A stretch of DNA of 64,000 nt from Beijerinckiaceae bacterium (GCA_947476075.1 CANJPM010000001.1:1-64000), one strand, 5' to 3'. Shown: positions 18,919-28,875, numbered from the stretch's first letter. Program-made: numbers and translations. The notes: generated by a model not told the origin, from the sequence alone.

Positions 18919-20115
18919 TTATTCGGCTTTGCACAGCGCCGCAATCTCTTTCGCATTATACCCCAATGAGCTGAGGATCATTTCAGTATCGGCGCCCAGT
19001 TCAGGCGGCGGGGCCGCTGGCGCCGGGTCGCCGCTTTGCAGGCGAAAGCCAGCGCGCACCACAGCCAGCTCCCGTTCCATGCCCGGCGCGTTGGCAAAGC
19101 GCCGCACGAGGCCCCGCCCTTCGACTTGCGGGTGAGCAAGCGCCTGCGGGACGCTTAGAACTTCTCCTGCGGGGACGCCTGCGGAATTCAACAATTCCGA
19201 CCATTCGCGTGCGTTTTTTGAGGCCAGCGTGATTTCAAGCTCCGCCTTCAATTCGAAGCGCCGCTTCTTGCGGCCTTCGCGTTCAATAAAACGGGGATCA
19301 AAAGCCAGCTCAGGCCGGCCGATCAGCGCGCACAGTTTTTCAAACTGATCCTGCTTGTTGGCGGCGATGTTGAGCACGCCGTCGGCCGTGGCGAAGGCGC
19401 CCGAGGGCGCAGCCGTCATGTTCTCGTTGCCCAGCGGCTGCGGCTCAATTCCGGCGATCAGCCAATTGGAGACCTGCCAGCCCATGGTGACGAGAACAGC
19501 CTCCAGCATTGAGACGTCGATGGTCTCGCCCGCGCCCGTTTTTCCGCGTCGCACCAGTGCGCCGCAAATGGCCAGCGCCGCCGTCAGCCCGCCAATAGAA
19601 TCGGCTACAGGATAGCCCACGCGCAGAGGCGCTGAATGCGCGTCTCCCGTGACGCTCATCACGCCGGACAGCCCCTGTACGATCTGGTCGTAGGCGGGAT
19701 TGTCGCGCAAAGGCCCGTCCTGTCCAAATCCCGATATTGCGCAATAGACGAGGCCGGGATGAAGCGCGCGCAAGGCTTTGGCCGAGAGCCCGAGACGCTC
19801 CATCACGCCGGGACGAAAATTCTCCACCAGCACGTCGGCGGTGGCGACGAGCTTGAGAAAAGCCTCTTTGCCGACCTCGCTTTTGAGGTTGAGCGCAATT
19901 GAGCGTTTGGCTGCGTTCTGGGCCAGGAATGAGGCTCCCATCAGGCGTTTGTTGAGGCCTGAATCGGCGCCCAGCTGGCGCGCGAGATCGCCTGTTCCCG
20001 GCGCCTCCACCTTGATGACGTCGGCGCCCATGAGGGCCAGCTGATAGCAACAAAAGGGGCCGGCGAGCACGTTGGTGAGATCGAGCACGCGCACGCCTGC
20101 TAAAAGATCGCTCAT
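18919..20115 (-). CDS. CaiB/BaiF CoA-transferase family protein
   Basis: LLAGVRVLDLTNVLAGPFCCYQLALMGADVIKVEAPGTGDLAR...ENFRPGVMERLGL. Confidence 0.93.
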   Translation of the reverse strand: MSDLLAGVRVLDLTNVLAGPFCCYQLALMGADVIKVEAPGTGDLARQLGADSGLNKRLMGASFLAQNAAKRSIALNLKSEVGKEAFLKLVATADVLVENFRPGVMERLGLSAKALRALHPGLVYCAISGFGQDGPLRDNPAYDQIVQGLSGVMSVTGDAHSAPLRVGYPVADSIGGLTAALAICGALVRRGKTGAGETIDVSMLEAVLVTMGWQVSNWLIAGIEPQPLGNENMTAAPSGAFATADGVLNIAANKQDQFEKLCALIGRPELAFDPRFIEREGRKKRRFELKAELEITLASKNAREWSELLNSAGVPAGEVLSVPQALAHPQVEGRGLVRRFANAPGMERELAVVRAGFRLQSGDPAPAAPPPELGADTEMILSSLGYNAKEIAALCKAE

Positions 20116-20127
20116 GTTCAGGGGCTT

Positions 20128-20826
20128 TCAATTCAGTAGGTATCGCCAGTCCGCATCGCGCCATTCTTTGTCGCGCTCTATCTTAAAGGCGTTTGGCGCG
20201 CGCAGAAAGGCGCCCGCCGCGCGCGCCAAAGCATGCGGGCGTTCGCAATCCACCTGCGCGCTGGCGTCGCGCAGAACAAGTATATGGTAGGCGGGCAGCC
20301 GCTCGCGCCACAAGCGCGCCGTGTGGGGCGTTGCGATGCGCTCAAGAGCGCCAAAAACCGCCAGCACCGGCGTGCGAACCTGGCTTAACTGCTCCATCAG
20401 CTGGGCGTCCTGAGCCGCTCCGTCGCGTGAATGCAGATCGGGCGCAATCAAAGCAATTGCCGTCACGCGCTCTCCCGCAAGCAAGCCCAGGCACAGCGCC
20501 GCATGGTCCTCGTCGCCGCGCGCCAGCACGCTGAAGCGCTTGAGCCCCAGTCTGTCGGCGCAGGCCACAGCCTCGCGGGCGAAGGCTTTGGCGTCGAGCT
20601 GTTCGCTCGCGCCCAAAAGCACGGCGGCCGGCGTCAGCGCAATCAGGCGAAAGCTTTGCGCCAGGTCGTCGAGTGTGCGCGAGGCGGCGGGATCGTCAAA
20701 GCCCAGGCATAAAACGGGCGGCGTTTCTCCTGATTGCGCCCCCGCCTCCTGCTCGATGAGCGCAAAGGCTTGCGTCTCTATTGTGCGGGCGCGCCAACGC
20801 GGCGCAGCGGATTCGTTGTGCGGCAT
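20128..20826 (-). CDS. alpha/beta-hydrolase-like protein, probably catalytically degenerate
   Basis: Fold-like pattern RFSVLARGDEDHAALCLGLLAGERVTAIALIAPD and PVLAVFGALERIATP but no GXSXG. Confidence 0.55.
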   Translation of the reverse strand: MPHNESAAPRWRARTIETQAFALIEQEAGAQSGETPPVLCLGFDDPAASRTLDDLAQSFRLIALTPAAVLLGASEQLDAKAFAREAVACADRLGLKRFSVLARGDEDHAALCLGLLAGERVTAIALIAPDLHSRDGAAQDAQLMEQLSQVRTPVLAVFGALERIATPHTARLWRERLPAYHILVLRDASAQVDCERPHALARAAGAFLRAPNAFKIERDKEWRDADWRYLLN

Positions 20827-20926
20827 GTGATGGCTTTCTTGCTTATGCATCCGAAGACACAAGAGCGAACAAAGCCATTTAGTTCGATGCCGATAGTGAG
20901 CAGCAAGCAGGGAGTATAAGAAAGCT

Positions 20927-20966
20927 CCCTCATCCGCCTCCTGCCTCAGCAAGGGGCGGATGAGGG
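20927..20966. repeat. inverted repeat CCCTCATCCGCC-N16-GGCGGATGAGGG
   Basis: 12-bp perfect arms, intergenic; shares CCCTCATCCG/CGGATGAGGG with the 18.8 kb element. Confidence 0.9.
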
Positions 20967-20975
20967 GATCTTCGC

Positions 20976-21971
20976 CTATTTGCCAAGCGCCTTATTGTAA
21001 TAAGACAGATCGTAATATTTTTCAGGCGCGCCCATCTTTTGCCTGGGCTCGCCATATTGCTCGCGCAGATCGATCACGGTCTTCAAACCTTCGATATCCA
21101 GCGCGCCCTTGGGCGCCAGTGCGCCTTGTCCCTGCGTCAATCCGTTGATGCTGGGGGCTGCGGCGGCTTCGGGAATTTTGACGGCGGCCGCCAGAATTTT
21201 CACGGCCTCGGCCTTGTTGGCAGGATCATAGATCCAGTCGGTGGCGGTGATCATCGCGCGGACATAGCCCACGGCCGCCTTTTCGTTTTCTTTCGCCCAC
21301 CAGCGATTGGCGATTTGTACGGTCGCCTGATAGCGGCCGACGCTGCTCACCGCCTCGCCGATGAAGGTGAAGCCGGCGTTCTTGGCCTGTGTGGTGAAGG
21401 GCTCGCTGATCATGCCAGCCGACATCGCGCCGCTCTTGAGCGCCTCAAGACGTTCGCGCGTGCCGCCAACGGCGACGAATTTGTAATCGGACGGCATCAA
21501 GCCGTTCTTTTCAAGCATTTTGCGCAACACGAAGGCGTAGCCCGTGGTCAACGAGTCGAGGGCGAATTCCTTGCCGCGCAATTCGCCGATCGTCTTGATC
21601 GAGGGCAGAGCCATCAGCGCCAGTTCGGTCGAGGCGCCGCCCATGATGACGATCATATCGGCCGGACGCTCGGTCTTGGGCGTGCTCTGTTCTTCCTGAT
21701 AGGCGATCAGATTATCAAGCGCGGTGCTGGCGACCTGGAATTTGCCGTTGATGAGGTTGGTCATCTGGAAGGTTGAGTTTGGCGTTGCGGTGACTTTCAC
21801 CTCAAGCCCCTCGCGCGCGAAGAAACCCTTCTCCTGCGCTACATAAATCGCAGTCGCGCTGGCGCCTGCGAAAATCACCGCTTCGATCACCTGGTTTTGC
21901 GCCATTGCGCCGGTCGTTGCGCTGAGCGTGGCCGCGACGAACGCCGCCGTAACTTTGCCTGTCCTGATCAT
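20976..21971 (-). CDS. NitT/TauT-type ABC transporter substrate-binding protein
   Basis: Signal peptide; VIFAGASATAIYVAQEKGFFAREGLEVKVTATPNSTFQMTNLINGKFQVA. Confidence 0.85.
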   Translation of the reverse strand: MIRTGKVTAAFVAATLSATTGAMAQNQVIEAVIFAGASATAIYVAQEKGFFAREGLEVKVTATPNSTFQMTNLINGKFQVASTALDNLIAYQEEQSTPKTERPADMIVIMGGASTELALMALPSIKTIGELRGKEFALDSLTTGYAFVLRKMLEKNGLMPSDYKFVAVGGTRERLEALKSGAMSAGMISEPFTTQAKNAGFTFIGEAVSSVGRYQATVQIANRWWAKENEKAAVGYVRAMITATDWIYDPANKAEAVKILAAAVKIPEAAAAPSINGLTQGQGALAPKGALDIEGLKTVIDLREQYGEPRQKMGAPEKYYDLSYYNKALGK

Positions 21972-21992
21972 GTTTTCCCCCGCTTTGGCGCT

Positions 21993-23165
21993 CTAGTCGT
22001 TGCGCCATAAAATGTCGTCGTTGATGTCTTCGATGCGTTGCAGGCCGACATAGGCCATTGTGCGCTTCATTTCGCCTTTCAAAATTGAAAGCGCCTTTTC
22101 CGCGCCCTCTTGTCCGCCAGCGGCCACGCCATAAAGCGTCGCACGGCCCGCCAGAACGGCTTTTGCGCCAAGCGCGAGGCATTTCACGATGTCGCTGCCG
22201 CGCCGCACGCCCGAATCCACAATCACGTCCACCTTGTCGCCGACATGGGCGACGATCTTCGGCAGAACGGCGATGGTGGCTGGCGCGCTGTCCATATTGC
22301 GCCCGCCATGATTGGAGACGACGATCGCGTCGGCGCCGCGCTCGGCCGCCATTTGCGCATCGTCCACGCGCATGACGCCCTTGATGATGAGCTTGCCAGG
22401 CCAGATGTCGCGCAGACGATCCACATCCTCCCATGATACTTTGTCGGCGCGCATGGCGGTGGCGTGACCTTGCGGGCGTTTGCCGCCTCCCGTCATGCGC
22501 ATCTGGTATTTCTCGGGATAGTTGACATGCTCTGGCATGCGGCCGCCCATAACGTAGCGACCCATCACGGTCGCAAGCCATTCTGGATGCTTCAGCATGT
22601 CGACGACGCTGCGGGCGTTGAGTTTGTAGGGCTGCGAAAAGCCGTTGCGCGCGTTGTGCTCGCGATTGGCGCCATGGCCGATGTCCACCGTCCACACCAA
22701 AGTCTCAAAGCCAGCTTTGGCGGCGCGGCGCACCAGCTCGTAGGACAATTCCTTCTCGCGCCACATGTAAAGCTGAAACCAGGCTCGGGCGCCCGATTCC
22801 TGCGCCACTTTCTCCATCGGCGTGTTGGAGCCGGTGGCCAGCGTGAACGGAACCCCGGCGCGCCCGGCGGCTTTCGCCAGCTCGAACTCGCCCTCATGCC
22901 AGGTGAGGCCCGCGATGCCGGTGGGCGCAATGATGAGGGGCAGGGCGGATTTGGCCCCCAATATCTGAGCGTCCAGCTGCACGTCGGAGACGTCTACAAG
23001 AATCTTGTTGAGCAATTTTGTCGCATTAAGAGTCGCGCGATTGTTGTCGAGCGAGATCTGATCCTCGGTGCCCTTGTCGATATATTCGAACACGCCCTTG
23101 GGCAGTCGACTTTTGGCGACCTCGCGCAGGTCGGCGATATTGTAGCAATGGTCCAGCCGACCCAT
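21993..23165 (-). CDS. FMN-dependent alpha-hydroxy-acid oxidizing protein (LldD-like)
   Basis: CYNIADLREVAKSRLPKGVFEYIDKGTEDQ...ADAIVVSNHGGRNMDSAPATI. Confidence 0.92.
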   Translation of the reverse strand: MGRLDHCYNIADLREVAKSRLPKGVFEYIDKGTEDQISLDNNRATLNATKLLNKILVDVSDVQLDAQILGAKSALPLIIAPTGIAGLTWHEGEFELAKAAGRAGVPFTLATGSNTPMEKVAQESGARAWFQLYMWREKELSYELVRRAAKAGFETLVWTVDIGHGANREHNARNGFSQPYKLNARSVVDMLKHPEWLATVMGRYVMGGRMPEHVNYPEKYQMRMTGGGKRPQGHATAMRADKVSWEDVDRLRDIWPGKLIIKGVMRVDDAQMAAERGADAIVVSNHGGRNMDSAPATIAVLPKIVAHVGDKVDVIVDSGVRRGSDIVKCLALGAKAVLAGRATLYGVAAGGQEGAEKALSILKGEMKRTMAYVGLQRIEDINDDILWRND

Positions 23166-23408
23166 GGACGCCTATCCTCCCGTTTATACCCCTGCGTTTG
23201 GCCGCAGAGTTTCATCGCCTGTTTCGACGCATGATTGCGACCGTAGAAGCGGGCGCAGAACCTGTCCAGCAGCTAGTATAACTTTAGATTTATGTGGAAT
23301 CAAAAAATATACATTTTAAAATCCGATAATATGCGCTAGAGTTCGAACAGAGATCTGGAGGCGCCGCTTTTTGCCTCTGGAGCCTGTATTCCGTCTGGAG
23401 CTGATTTC

Positions 23409-24443
23409 ATGTCTCTCAACCGTCGCGCTCTTGCCACCGCCGTTTTCGCCCTCGCTGCTATTGCCGCCGCGCCCGCCTTTGTCGCCCCTGCCCTGGCGCA
23501 GTCCGTTCAGGCGCGCGTGGGCTACATCCCTATTTTGGGGGCGGCCCCAATTTTCGTGGCCGACAAGGAAGGGTTCGCCAAGGCGGCGGGCGTGGACTTG
23601 CGTTTCACGACGTTCGAATCAGGTCCAAACATGATTCAGGCTTTGGCGTCCGGAACGCTTGACGTTTATGTGGCTGGCGTTGCGCCGCTGGGCGTTGCGC
23701 GCTCCAAGGGCATTGACGTGCGGGTGGTCACGGCCACTGCAGTGGAGGAAATGACGGTCGCGGTCGGCGCCGATCTGGCCGCATTCTTTACGCCGGGGGT
23801 TTCGAACGCCGATGCGTTGAAGGCGTTCCGCGCCAAGAATGGCCGCCCCGCCAAAATCGCCACGCAGCCGCCGGGCTCGGTGCCGCACACCACGCTCAAC
23901 CATTGGCTGTTTGCAGCCAGCAAGGTCGATGCAGCCGATGTGCAGATCGTCCCGATGGGCATTGACGCGACCCAGCAGGCGTTGCTTGCTGGCGCAGTCG
24001 ACGGCGCGACCATCCGCGAGCCCACAATCGCCATAGTGCAGACGCGCGATCCGCGCATCAAGCTGGTGGCTTTGGGGGGCGACATGTTCCCCAATCAGCC
24101 AGGTTCAGTGGTCGCGGTGTCTGGCGCGTTTGCGCAGAAGAACCCGCAAGCCGTGCAGGCCATTGTCGATTCAGTGGTGAAGGCGATCGAGCTGATCCAG
24201 AAAGACCCCAAGCGCGCTGCGCCGCACATTGAAGCCGCGCTCGGCAAGGGCATCATCGCTGTCTCGGTTATCGAGAAAGCGCTGGCGTCGCCCGCCACCA
24301 AGTTTGTCGCCGATCCACGCGCGATTGTTGAGGCGACGGGGAAAATGCAATCGTATCAGGTGTCTTTGGGTACGCTTGATAAAGACGTGCCGCTTGATGG
24401 GTTGTTCGACGCATCATATTTCATCAAGGCGACGGGCAAGTAA
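23409..24443 (+). CDS. NitT/TauT-type ABC transporter substrate-binding protein
   Basis: VGYIPILGAAPIFVADKEGFAKAAGVDLRFTTFESGPNMIQALASGTLDVYVAGV. Confidence 0.88.
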   Translation: MSLNRRALATAVFALAAIAAAPAFVAPALAQSVQARVGYIPILGAAPIFVADKEGFAKAAGVDLRFTTFESGPNMIQALASGTLDVYVAGVAPLGVARSKGIDVRVVTATAVEEMTVAVGADLAAFFTPGVSNADALKAFRAKNGRPAKIATQPPGSVPHTTLNHWLFAASKVDAADVQIVPMGIDATQQALLAGAVDGATIREPTIAIVQTRDPRIKLVALGGDMFPNQPGSVVAVSGAFAQKNPQAVQAIVDSVVKAIELIQKDPKRAAPHIEAALGKGIIAVSVIEKALASPATKFVADPRAIVEATGKMQSYQVSLGTLDKDVPLDGLFDASYFIKATGK

Positions 24444-24495
24444 CCCGTCACCTTCAACCTGTGACGATCTGAGAACACGAACGAAAGCGCGCCTC

Positions 24496-25254
24496 ATGAC
24501 CAAACGCAGTTTTGCGCACAGCCTGCTGCCGCTGATCGGCCTCGTCGCTTTCCTGCTGGTATGGGAGGCCGTGCCGCGTCTCGGCCTCGCCTCGCGCGTG
24601 CTTTTGCCCACCCCCAGCGATTTGCCTGCGGCGTTCATGCGCGAATTGTCGAGCGGCATGTGGCTCAAATCCGTTGGACTCAGCCTGTCGCACTACACGC
24701 TGGGCCTGCTGGCGGGGCTTGGCGCGGGCGTCGGGCTTGGCGTGCTCACCGGCATGTCGAATGTGGCGGAAGGCTTGTTCGCATGGGTGAGCCGCGTCTT
24801 GCGACCTATTCCCGGGCTCGCCTGGGTGCCGTTCGCGATCATCTGGTTTGGCGTCAGCCAATCGGGCGCAGTGTTCATTATCGCGATCGGCGTGTTCTGG
24901 ATCGTGTATTTTGCGACCCATGGCGCCATTCGCGGCGTCGACCGCGATTTCATCGAACTGGCGCAGGCGTTCGGCTTCACGGGTCCGCTGGAGCGCCTGT
25001 TCAAGGTGCTGCTGCCAGCGGCGACGCCTGGCATTCTCGTTGGCCTGCGCACGGCTTTGGGGCAGGCGTGGATGGCGGTGGTGGCGGCTGAGCTCTTTGG
25101 CGTGACCGGACTGGGCAGCCGCATGATGCAGGCCTCCAGCCTGCTCGCCACCGATATCGTCGTCGTCTACATGCTCACCATGGCCGCGCTCTATGGGTTG
25201 ATGGACGCATTCTTCATGGCCGCACAGGGAAGGCTGCTGCGATGGAAGCCGTAA
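24496..25254 (+). CDS. ABC transporter permease (SsuC/TauC-like)
   Basis: RPIPGLAWVPFAIIWFGVSQSGAVFIIAIGVFWIVYFATHGAIRGVD. Confidence 0.9.
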   Translation: MTKRSFAHSLLPLIGLVAFLLVWEAVPRLGLASRVLLPTPSDLPAAFMRELSSGMWLKSVGLSLSHYTLGLLAGLGAGVGLGVLTGMSNVAEGLFAWVSRVLRPIPGLAWVPFAIIWFGVSQSGAVFIIAIGVFWIVYFATHGAIRGVDRDFIELAQAFGFTGPLERLFKVLLPAATPGILVGLRTALGQAWMAVVAAELFGVTGLGSRMMQASSLLATDIVVVYMLTMAALYGLMDAFFMAAQGRLLRWKP

Positions 25255-26060
25255 TGAAGCCGAAATTGCCCGAGTACGTTATCGACATCGAGGGTCTTGC
25301 GCTTTCTTTCGATCAGGACGGGCGGCGCACGGATGTGCTGCGTGGGCTCGATCTGAAAGTGGCGGCGGGCGAATTCGTGGCGGTCGTCGGCGCGTCCGGG
25401 GTTGGCAAATCGACTCTGCTGCGGGTGCTGATGGGGCTGGCGCCGCATAGCGCGGGCCGGGTCGTGGTTGCTCCCGATCCCGCAGCCGAGCGGCCGATGG
25501 CGCTGGTGTTTCAGGATTCGCGCCTGCTGCCGTGGCGGCGCGTCGTCACCAACGTTTCATTCGGACTTGAGAAGGCGGGCGGTCCTGAAAAGACGAGGCT
25601 GCCTGCCGCCGCCCGGCGCGAGCGCGCCATGCAGGCTTTGGGGCTTGTCGGCCTGTCGGATCTGGCCGAGCGTTGGCCGTGGCAATTGTCGGGAGGCCAG
25701 CGCCAGCGCGTAGCTTTGGCGCGCGCGCTTGCGGTGCGACCCTCGATCCTGCTGATGGACGAGCCGTTTTCGGCGCTGGACGTGGCGACCCGCGAGGGCC
25801 TCCAGGACGAATTGCTGCGAGTGTGGCGTCAGACCGGCAAAACCATTGTCTTCGTCACCCACGACATCGACGAGGCGGTTTATCTGGCAGACCGGATCGT
25901 GGCTTTGGGCGGCAAACCCGGCGAGGTCAGGTCCGTGCGCGCGATCGACGTCGCCCGCCCGCGCCGGCGCGGGGCGCTTGCCTTGCAGGACATCGCCGCC
26001 AAGGTGAAAGCTGACATCACTGCTGACGCCGCCGCGCCGGTGGAAGACTATGTGATCTGA
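25242..26060 (+). CDS. ABC transporter ATP-binding protein (SsuB/TauB-like)
   Basis: GASGVGKSTLLRVL, LSGGQRQRVALARALAV, ILLMDEPFSALD. Confidence 0.93.
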   Translation: MEAVMKPKLPEYVIDIEGLALSFDQDGRRTDVLRGLDLKVAAGEFVAVVGASGVGKSTLLRVLMGLAPHSAGRVVVAPDPAAERPMALVFQDSRLLPWRRVVTNVSFGLEKAGGPEKTRLPAAARRERAMQALGLVGLSDLAERWPWQLSGGQRQRVALARALAVRPSILLMDEPFSALDVATREGLQDELLRVWRQTGKTIVFVTHDIDEAVYLADRIVALGGKPGEVRSVRAIDVARPRRRGALALQDIAAKVKADITADAAAPVEDYVI

Positions 26061-26132
26061 AAAAACGTCGCAGCTGCCGCCTTTCTTCATTTTTTGTTTT
26101 AAATACAAAGCGTTGCAAAACTGTACCTACGC

Positions 26133-26161
26133 TTGACAGGCTGTGGTCCCGCTCATATGTT
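26133..26161 (+). promoter_or_regulatory. candidate sigma70-type promoter of the atp operon: TTGACA-N17-TATGTT
   Basis: Near-consensus hexamers with 17-bp spacing, about 135 bp upstream of atpI start. Confidence 0.5.
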
Positions 26162-26295
26162 GTGACCGCTCGCAAGGGTAGGTCTGAATAACAATCAAAT
26201 GATTGCAGCTCGGCTTGTCCGGTGTTGATTTTCAGGCGCTTTCGGGATCAAGGGTGGCTATATGGTGCGTTATGCGTGACGCACAGGATGGCCCC

Positions 26296-26637
26296 ATGAC
26301 CGAAAATGACCGGAGCGACGACGAGGCCCTGAAAGCGCGTCTGGAGCGGCTCGCAAGCGCTCTTCAGAATAAACGCAATGAAGAGCCTCGAAAGAGCGCG
26401 TCAGACGATGCGTCGGCGAGCACCACGGGACGCGCATTGAATCTGGGCGTTCGCGTGCTATCGGAGTTTGTGGCGGGCATCATTGTCGGGTTGGTCATCG
26501 GACTGGTTCTTGACAACTGGCTCTCAACCAAGCCGTTGTTCTTGATCGTCTTTCTGGCGTTCGGGACGGCGGCCGGCTTCTACAACGTATACCGAATCGC
26601 TGCTGGGCCTCAGGCTCGAAACGGCGACTCTTCATGA
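26296..26637 (+). CDS. atpI: F0F1 ATP synthase protein I (AtpI)
   Basis: GVRVLSEFVAGIIVGLVIGLVLDNWLSTKPLFLIVFLAFGTAAGFYNVYR, upstream of atpB. Confidence 0.9.
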   Translation: MTENDRSDDEALKARLERLASALQNKRNEEPRKSASDDASASTTGRALNLGVRVLSEFVAGIIVGLVIGLVLDNWLSTKPLFLIVFLAFGTAAGFYNVYRIAAGPQARNGDSS

Positions 26638-26685
26638 GTTTTCGCGCTGCTGCGCGATGGCGAGACTAAGATTGAGGGCAAAGAC

Positions 26686-27450
26686 GTGGCTGCTTCCGCC
26701 GGAAACACAATCGATCCCATTCACCAATTCCAGGTGAACAAGATTGTTCCGATCAATTTGTTTGGTCAGGACGTGTCTTTCTCCAACGCGTCCTTGTTCA
26801 TGGCGATCGTGGTGCTCTCGATTTTGGGCCTGATGGTCTATGGCACGCGCAAGCAGGCGTTGATCCCCGGTCGCCTGCAAGCGGCGGCCGAAATGTCCTA
26901 TGAATTTGTCGCCGCCACTGTGCGCGGTTCTGCGGGGCAGGAGGGGATGCGCTTTTTCCCCCTCGTTTTTTCGCTGTTCATGTTCGTGTTGTTCTCGAAC
27001 CTCATCGGCCTTGTTCCGTACACGTTCACGGTAACCAGCCAGATTCTCGTGACTTTCGCCTTTGCCGCGCTCGTGATCCTGACCGTGCTGCTTTATGGCT
27101 TCTGGCGCCATGGGCTTCACTTCCTGCACCTGTTTGTTCCATCGGGCGTGTCGCCGGCTTTGCTCTGGTTCGTGATGCTGATTGAGGTGATTTCTTTCCT
27201 CTCGCGTCCGATTTCTTTATCTGTGCGACTGTTCGCCAATATGTTGGCCGGTCACATCACGTTGAAAGTTTTCGGTGGATTCGTCGCCATGCTGATGGGC
27301 GCCGGAGCGTGGGCTGCGCTTGCGCCGCTGCCGCTTCTCGGCGTTGTCGCTCTCACCGCGCTCGAGCTTCTCGTCGCGGTGCTGCAGGCGTACGTATTCG
27401 CCATCCTCACTTGCGTCTATCTCAACGACGCAATCCACCCGGGCCACTGA
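26686..27450 (+). CDS. atpB: F0F1 ATP synthase subunit a
   Basis: [23 protein letters not shown] and [17 protein letters not shown]. Confidence 0.97.
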   Translation: MAASAGNTIDPIHQFQVNKIVPINLFGQDVSFSNASLFMAIVVLSILGLMVYGTRKQALIPGRLQAAAEMSYEFVAATVRGSAGQEGMRFFPLVFSLFMFVLFSNLIGLVPYTFTVTSQILVTFAFAALVILTVLLYGFWRHGLHFLHLFVPSGVSPALLWFVMLIEVISFLSRPISLSVRLFANMLAGHITLKVFGGFVAMLMGAGAWAALAPLPLLGVVALTALELLVAVLQAYVFAILTCVYLNDAIHPGH

Positions 27451-27503
27451 TAAATATCAACAACAGACGGTCGCCCTCTTACAAAATCGAACAGGAGTTC
27501 GAC

Positions 27504-27731
27504 ATGGATCCCGTAGCAGCTAAGTATATCGGCGCCGGTCTGGCCGCCATCGGCATGGGCGCCGCCGCCATCGGCGTGGGCACGATTTTCGGTAACTTCC
27601 TCTCCGGCGCTCTGCGCAACCCTTCTGCGGCAGACGCCCAGTTCGGTCGCGCGTTCATCGGAGCCGCACTTGCGGAAGGTCTCGGCATTTTCGCGTTCCT
27701 TGTCGCGATTCTGCTGCTCTTCGTGGTCTAG
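27504..27731 (+). CDS. atpE: F0F1 ATP synthase subunit c
   Basis: [38 protein letters not shown]...[23 protein letters not shown]. Confidence 0.97.
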   Translation: MDPVAAKYIGAGLAAIGMGAAAIGVGTIFGNFLSGALRNPSAADAQFGRAFIGAALAEGLGIFAFLVAILLLFVV

Positions 27732-27738
27732 TTTCTTT

Positions 27739-27780
27739 CATGCGCGGTTCTCGCCTTGCGATGAGCCGCGCATGGTCTTT
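27739..27780 (+). terminator. hairpin between atpE and the b' gene (CATGCGCGG-N18-CCGCGCATG, then GTCTTTTA); possible attenuator
   Basis: 9-bp perfect arms followed by T-rich tract. Confidence 0.45.
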
Positions 27781-27827
27781 TAGTAAATCTACTTCGCCAT
27801 TTTGGCCCTGACGTTCCGGACTGCACG

Positions 27828-28376
27828 ATGTTCATCTCAGATGCCTTCGCCGCCACAGCGGCAAATTCGAGCGCTCCCGCAGCCAAGGGCGTGTTCCCGC
27901 CTTTCGACGTATCGACGTTCCCGGCCCAATTATTCTGGCTCGTGATAACGTTCGGAACGCTGTATTTTGTGATGTCGCGGATCGCGCTGCCCCGCGTTGC
28001 GAAGATCCTCGACACGCGCCGCCTGCGCATCGGTAATGATCTTGACGTCGCCGCCGCCGCCCAGAAATTGGCGGAAGAGGCAGGCGTTCACTACGAGAGG
28101 ACGCTGGCCGACGCCAAGGCGACCGTTCAGAAGAGCGTACAGGATGTACGCGATAATCTGGCCGCGGACAGCGACGCCAAGCGCAAGGCGCTGGAAACTA
28201 ACCTCAATGCACGTCTTGCAGAGGCTGAGGCCAAAATTGCCGCCGGCAAGGCGCAGGCTATGAACAATGTTTCCGCCATCGCCACGGAAGCGGCGGGCTC
28301 CATCGTTCGTCAGATCACCGGCCGCGACGCCGATCCCCAAGCGTTGGCCAAGGCCGTCGCCGGCCAGAACGTCTAA
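27828..28376 (+). CDS. F0F1 ATP synthase subunit b'
   Basis: FPPFDVSTFPAQLFWLVITFGTLYFVMSRIALPRVAKILDTR. Confidence 0.93.
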   Translation: MFISDAFAATAANSSAPAAKGVFPPFDVSTFPAQLFWLVITFGTLYFVMSRIALPRVAKILDTRRLRIGNDLDVAAAAQKLAEEAGVHYERTLADAKATVQKSVQDVRDNLAADSDAKRKALETNLNARLAEAEAKIAAGKAQAMNNVSAIATEAAGSIVRQITGRDADPQALAKAVAGQNV

Positions 28377-28386
28377 GGAGAGCGTG

Positions 28387-28875
28387 ATGCATTTTGACGA
28401 GAGTTTCTTCGTCGCGCTCGGCTTCGTGCTGTTCGTCCTGCTTCTGGGTTACCTCGGGGTTCACCGCACGCTGGCCAAAGCGCTTGATGATCGCGCCTCC
28501 CTGATCGCAGACGAATTGGCGCAAGCAGGCCGCCTGCGCACGGAAGCCGAGGCTGTGCTCGCCTCCTACCAGAAGAAGGCGGCTGAGGCCCAGTCCGAGG
28601 CTGACGCCATTCTCACCGCCGCGCGCGAAGAAGCCGAGGCGCTCGCCGCCGAGACCGCCAAGCGGATGAGCGAATTCGTCGCCCGTCGCACAGCGCAGGC
28701 GGAAGCCAAGATCGTCATCGCCGAATCGCAGGCCATGAACGAGGTCAGAGCAGCGGCTGCCGACGCAGCCGTGAAGGCCGCCGAGACGATCCTGCGCGCC
28801 CAGATGAAGGACGGCGCCAGCGTCGACATGCTGACCGCCGGCATCAAAGATGTGCGCAAGGGCTTTGCTCACTAG
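28387..28875 (+). CDS. atpF: F0F1 ATP synthase subunit b
   Basis: MHFDESFFVALGFVLFVLLLGYLGVHRTLAKALDDRASLIADELAQAGRLRTEAEAVLASYQ. Confidence 0.93.
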   Translation: MHFDESFFVALGFVLFVLLLGYLGVHRTLAKALDDRASLIADELAQAGRLRTEAEAVLASYQKKAAEAQSEADAILTAAREEAEALAAETAKRMSEFVARRTAQAEAKIVIAESQAMNEVRAAAADAAVKAAETILRAQMKDGASVDMLTAGIKDVRKGFAH

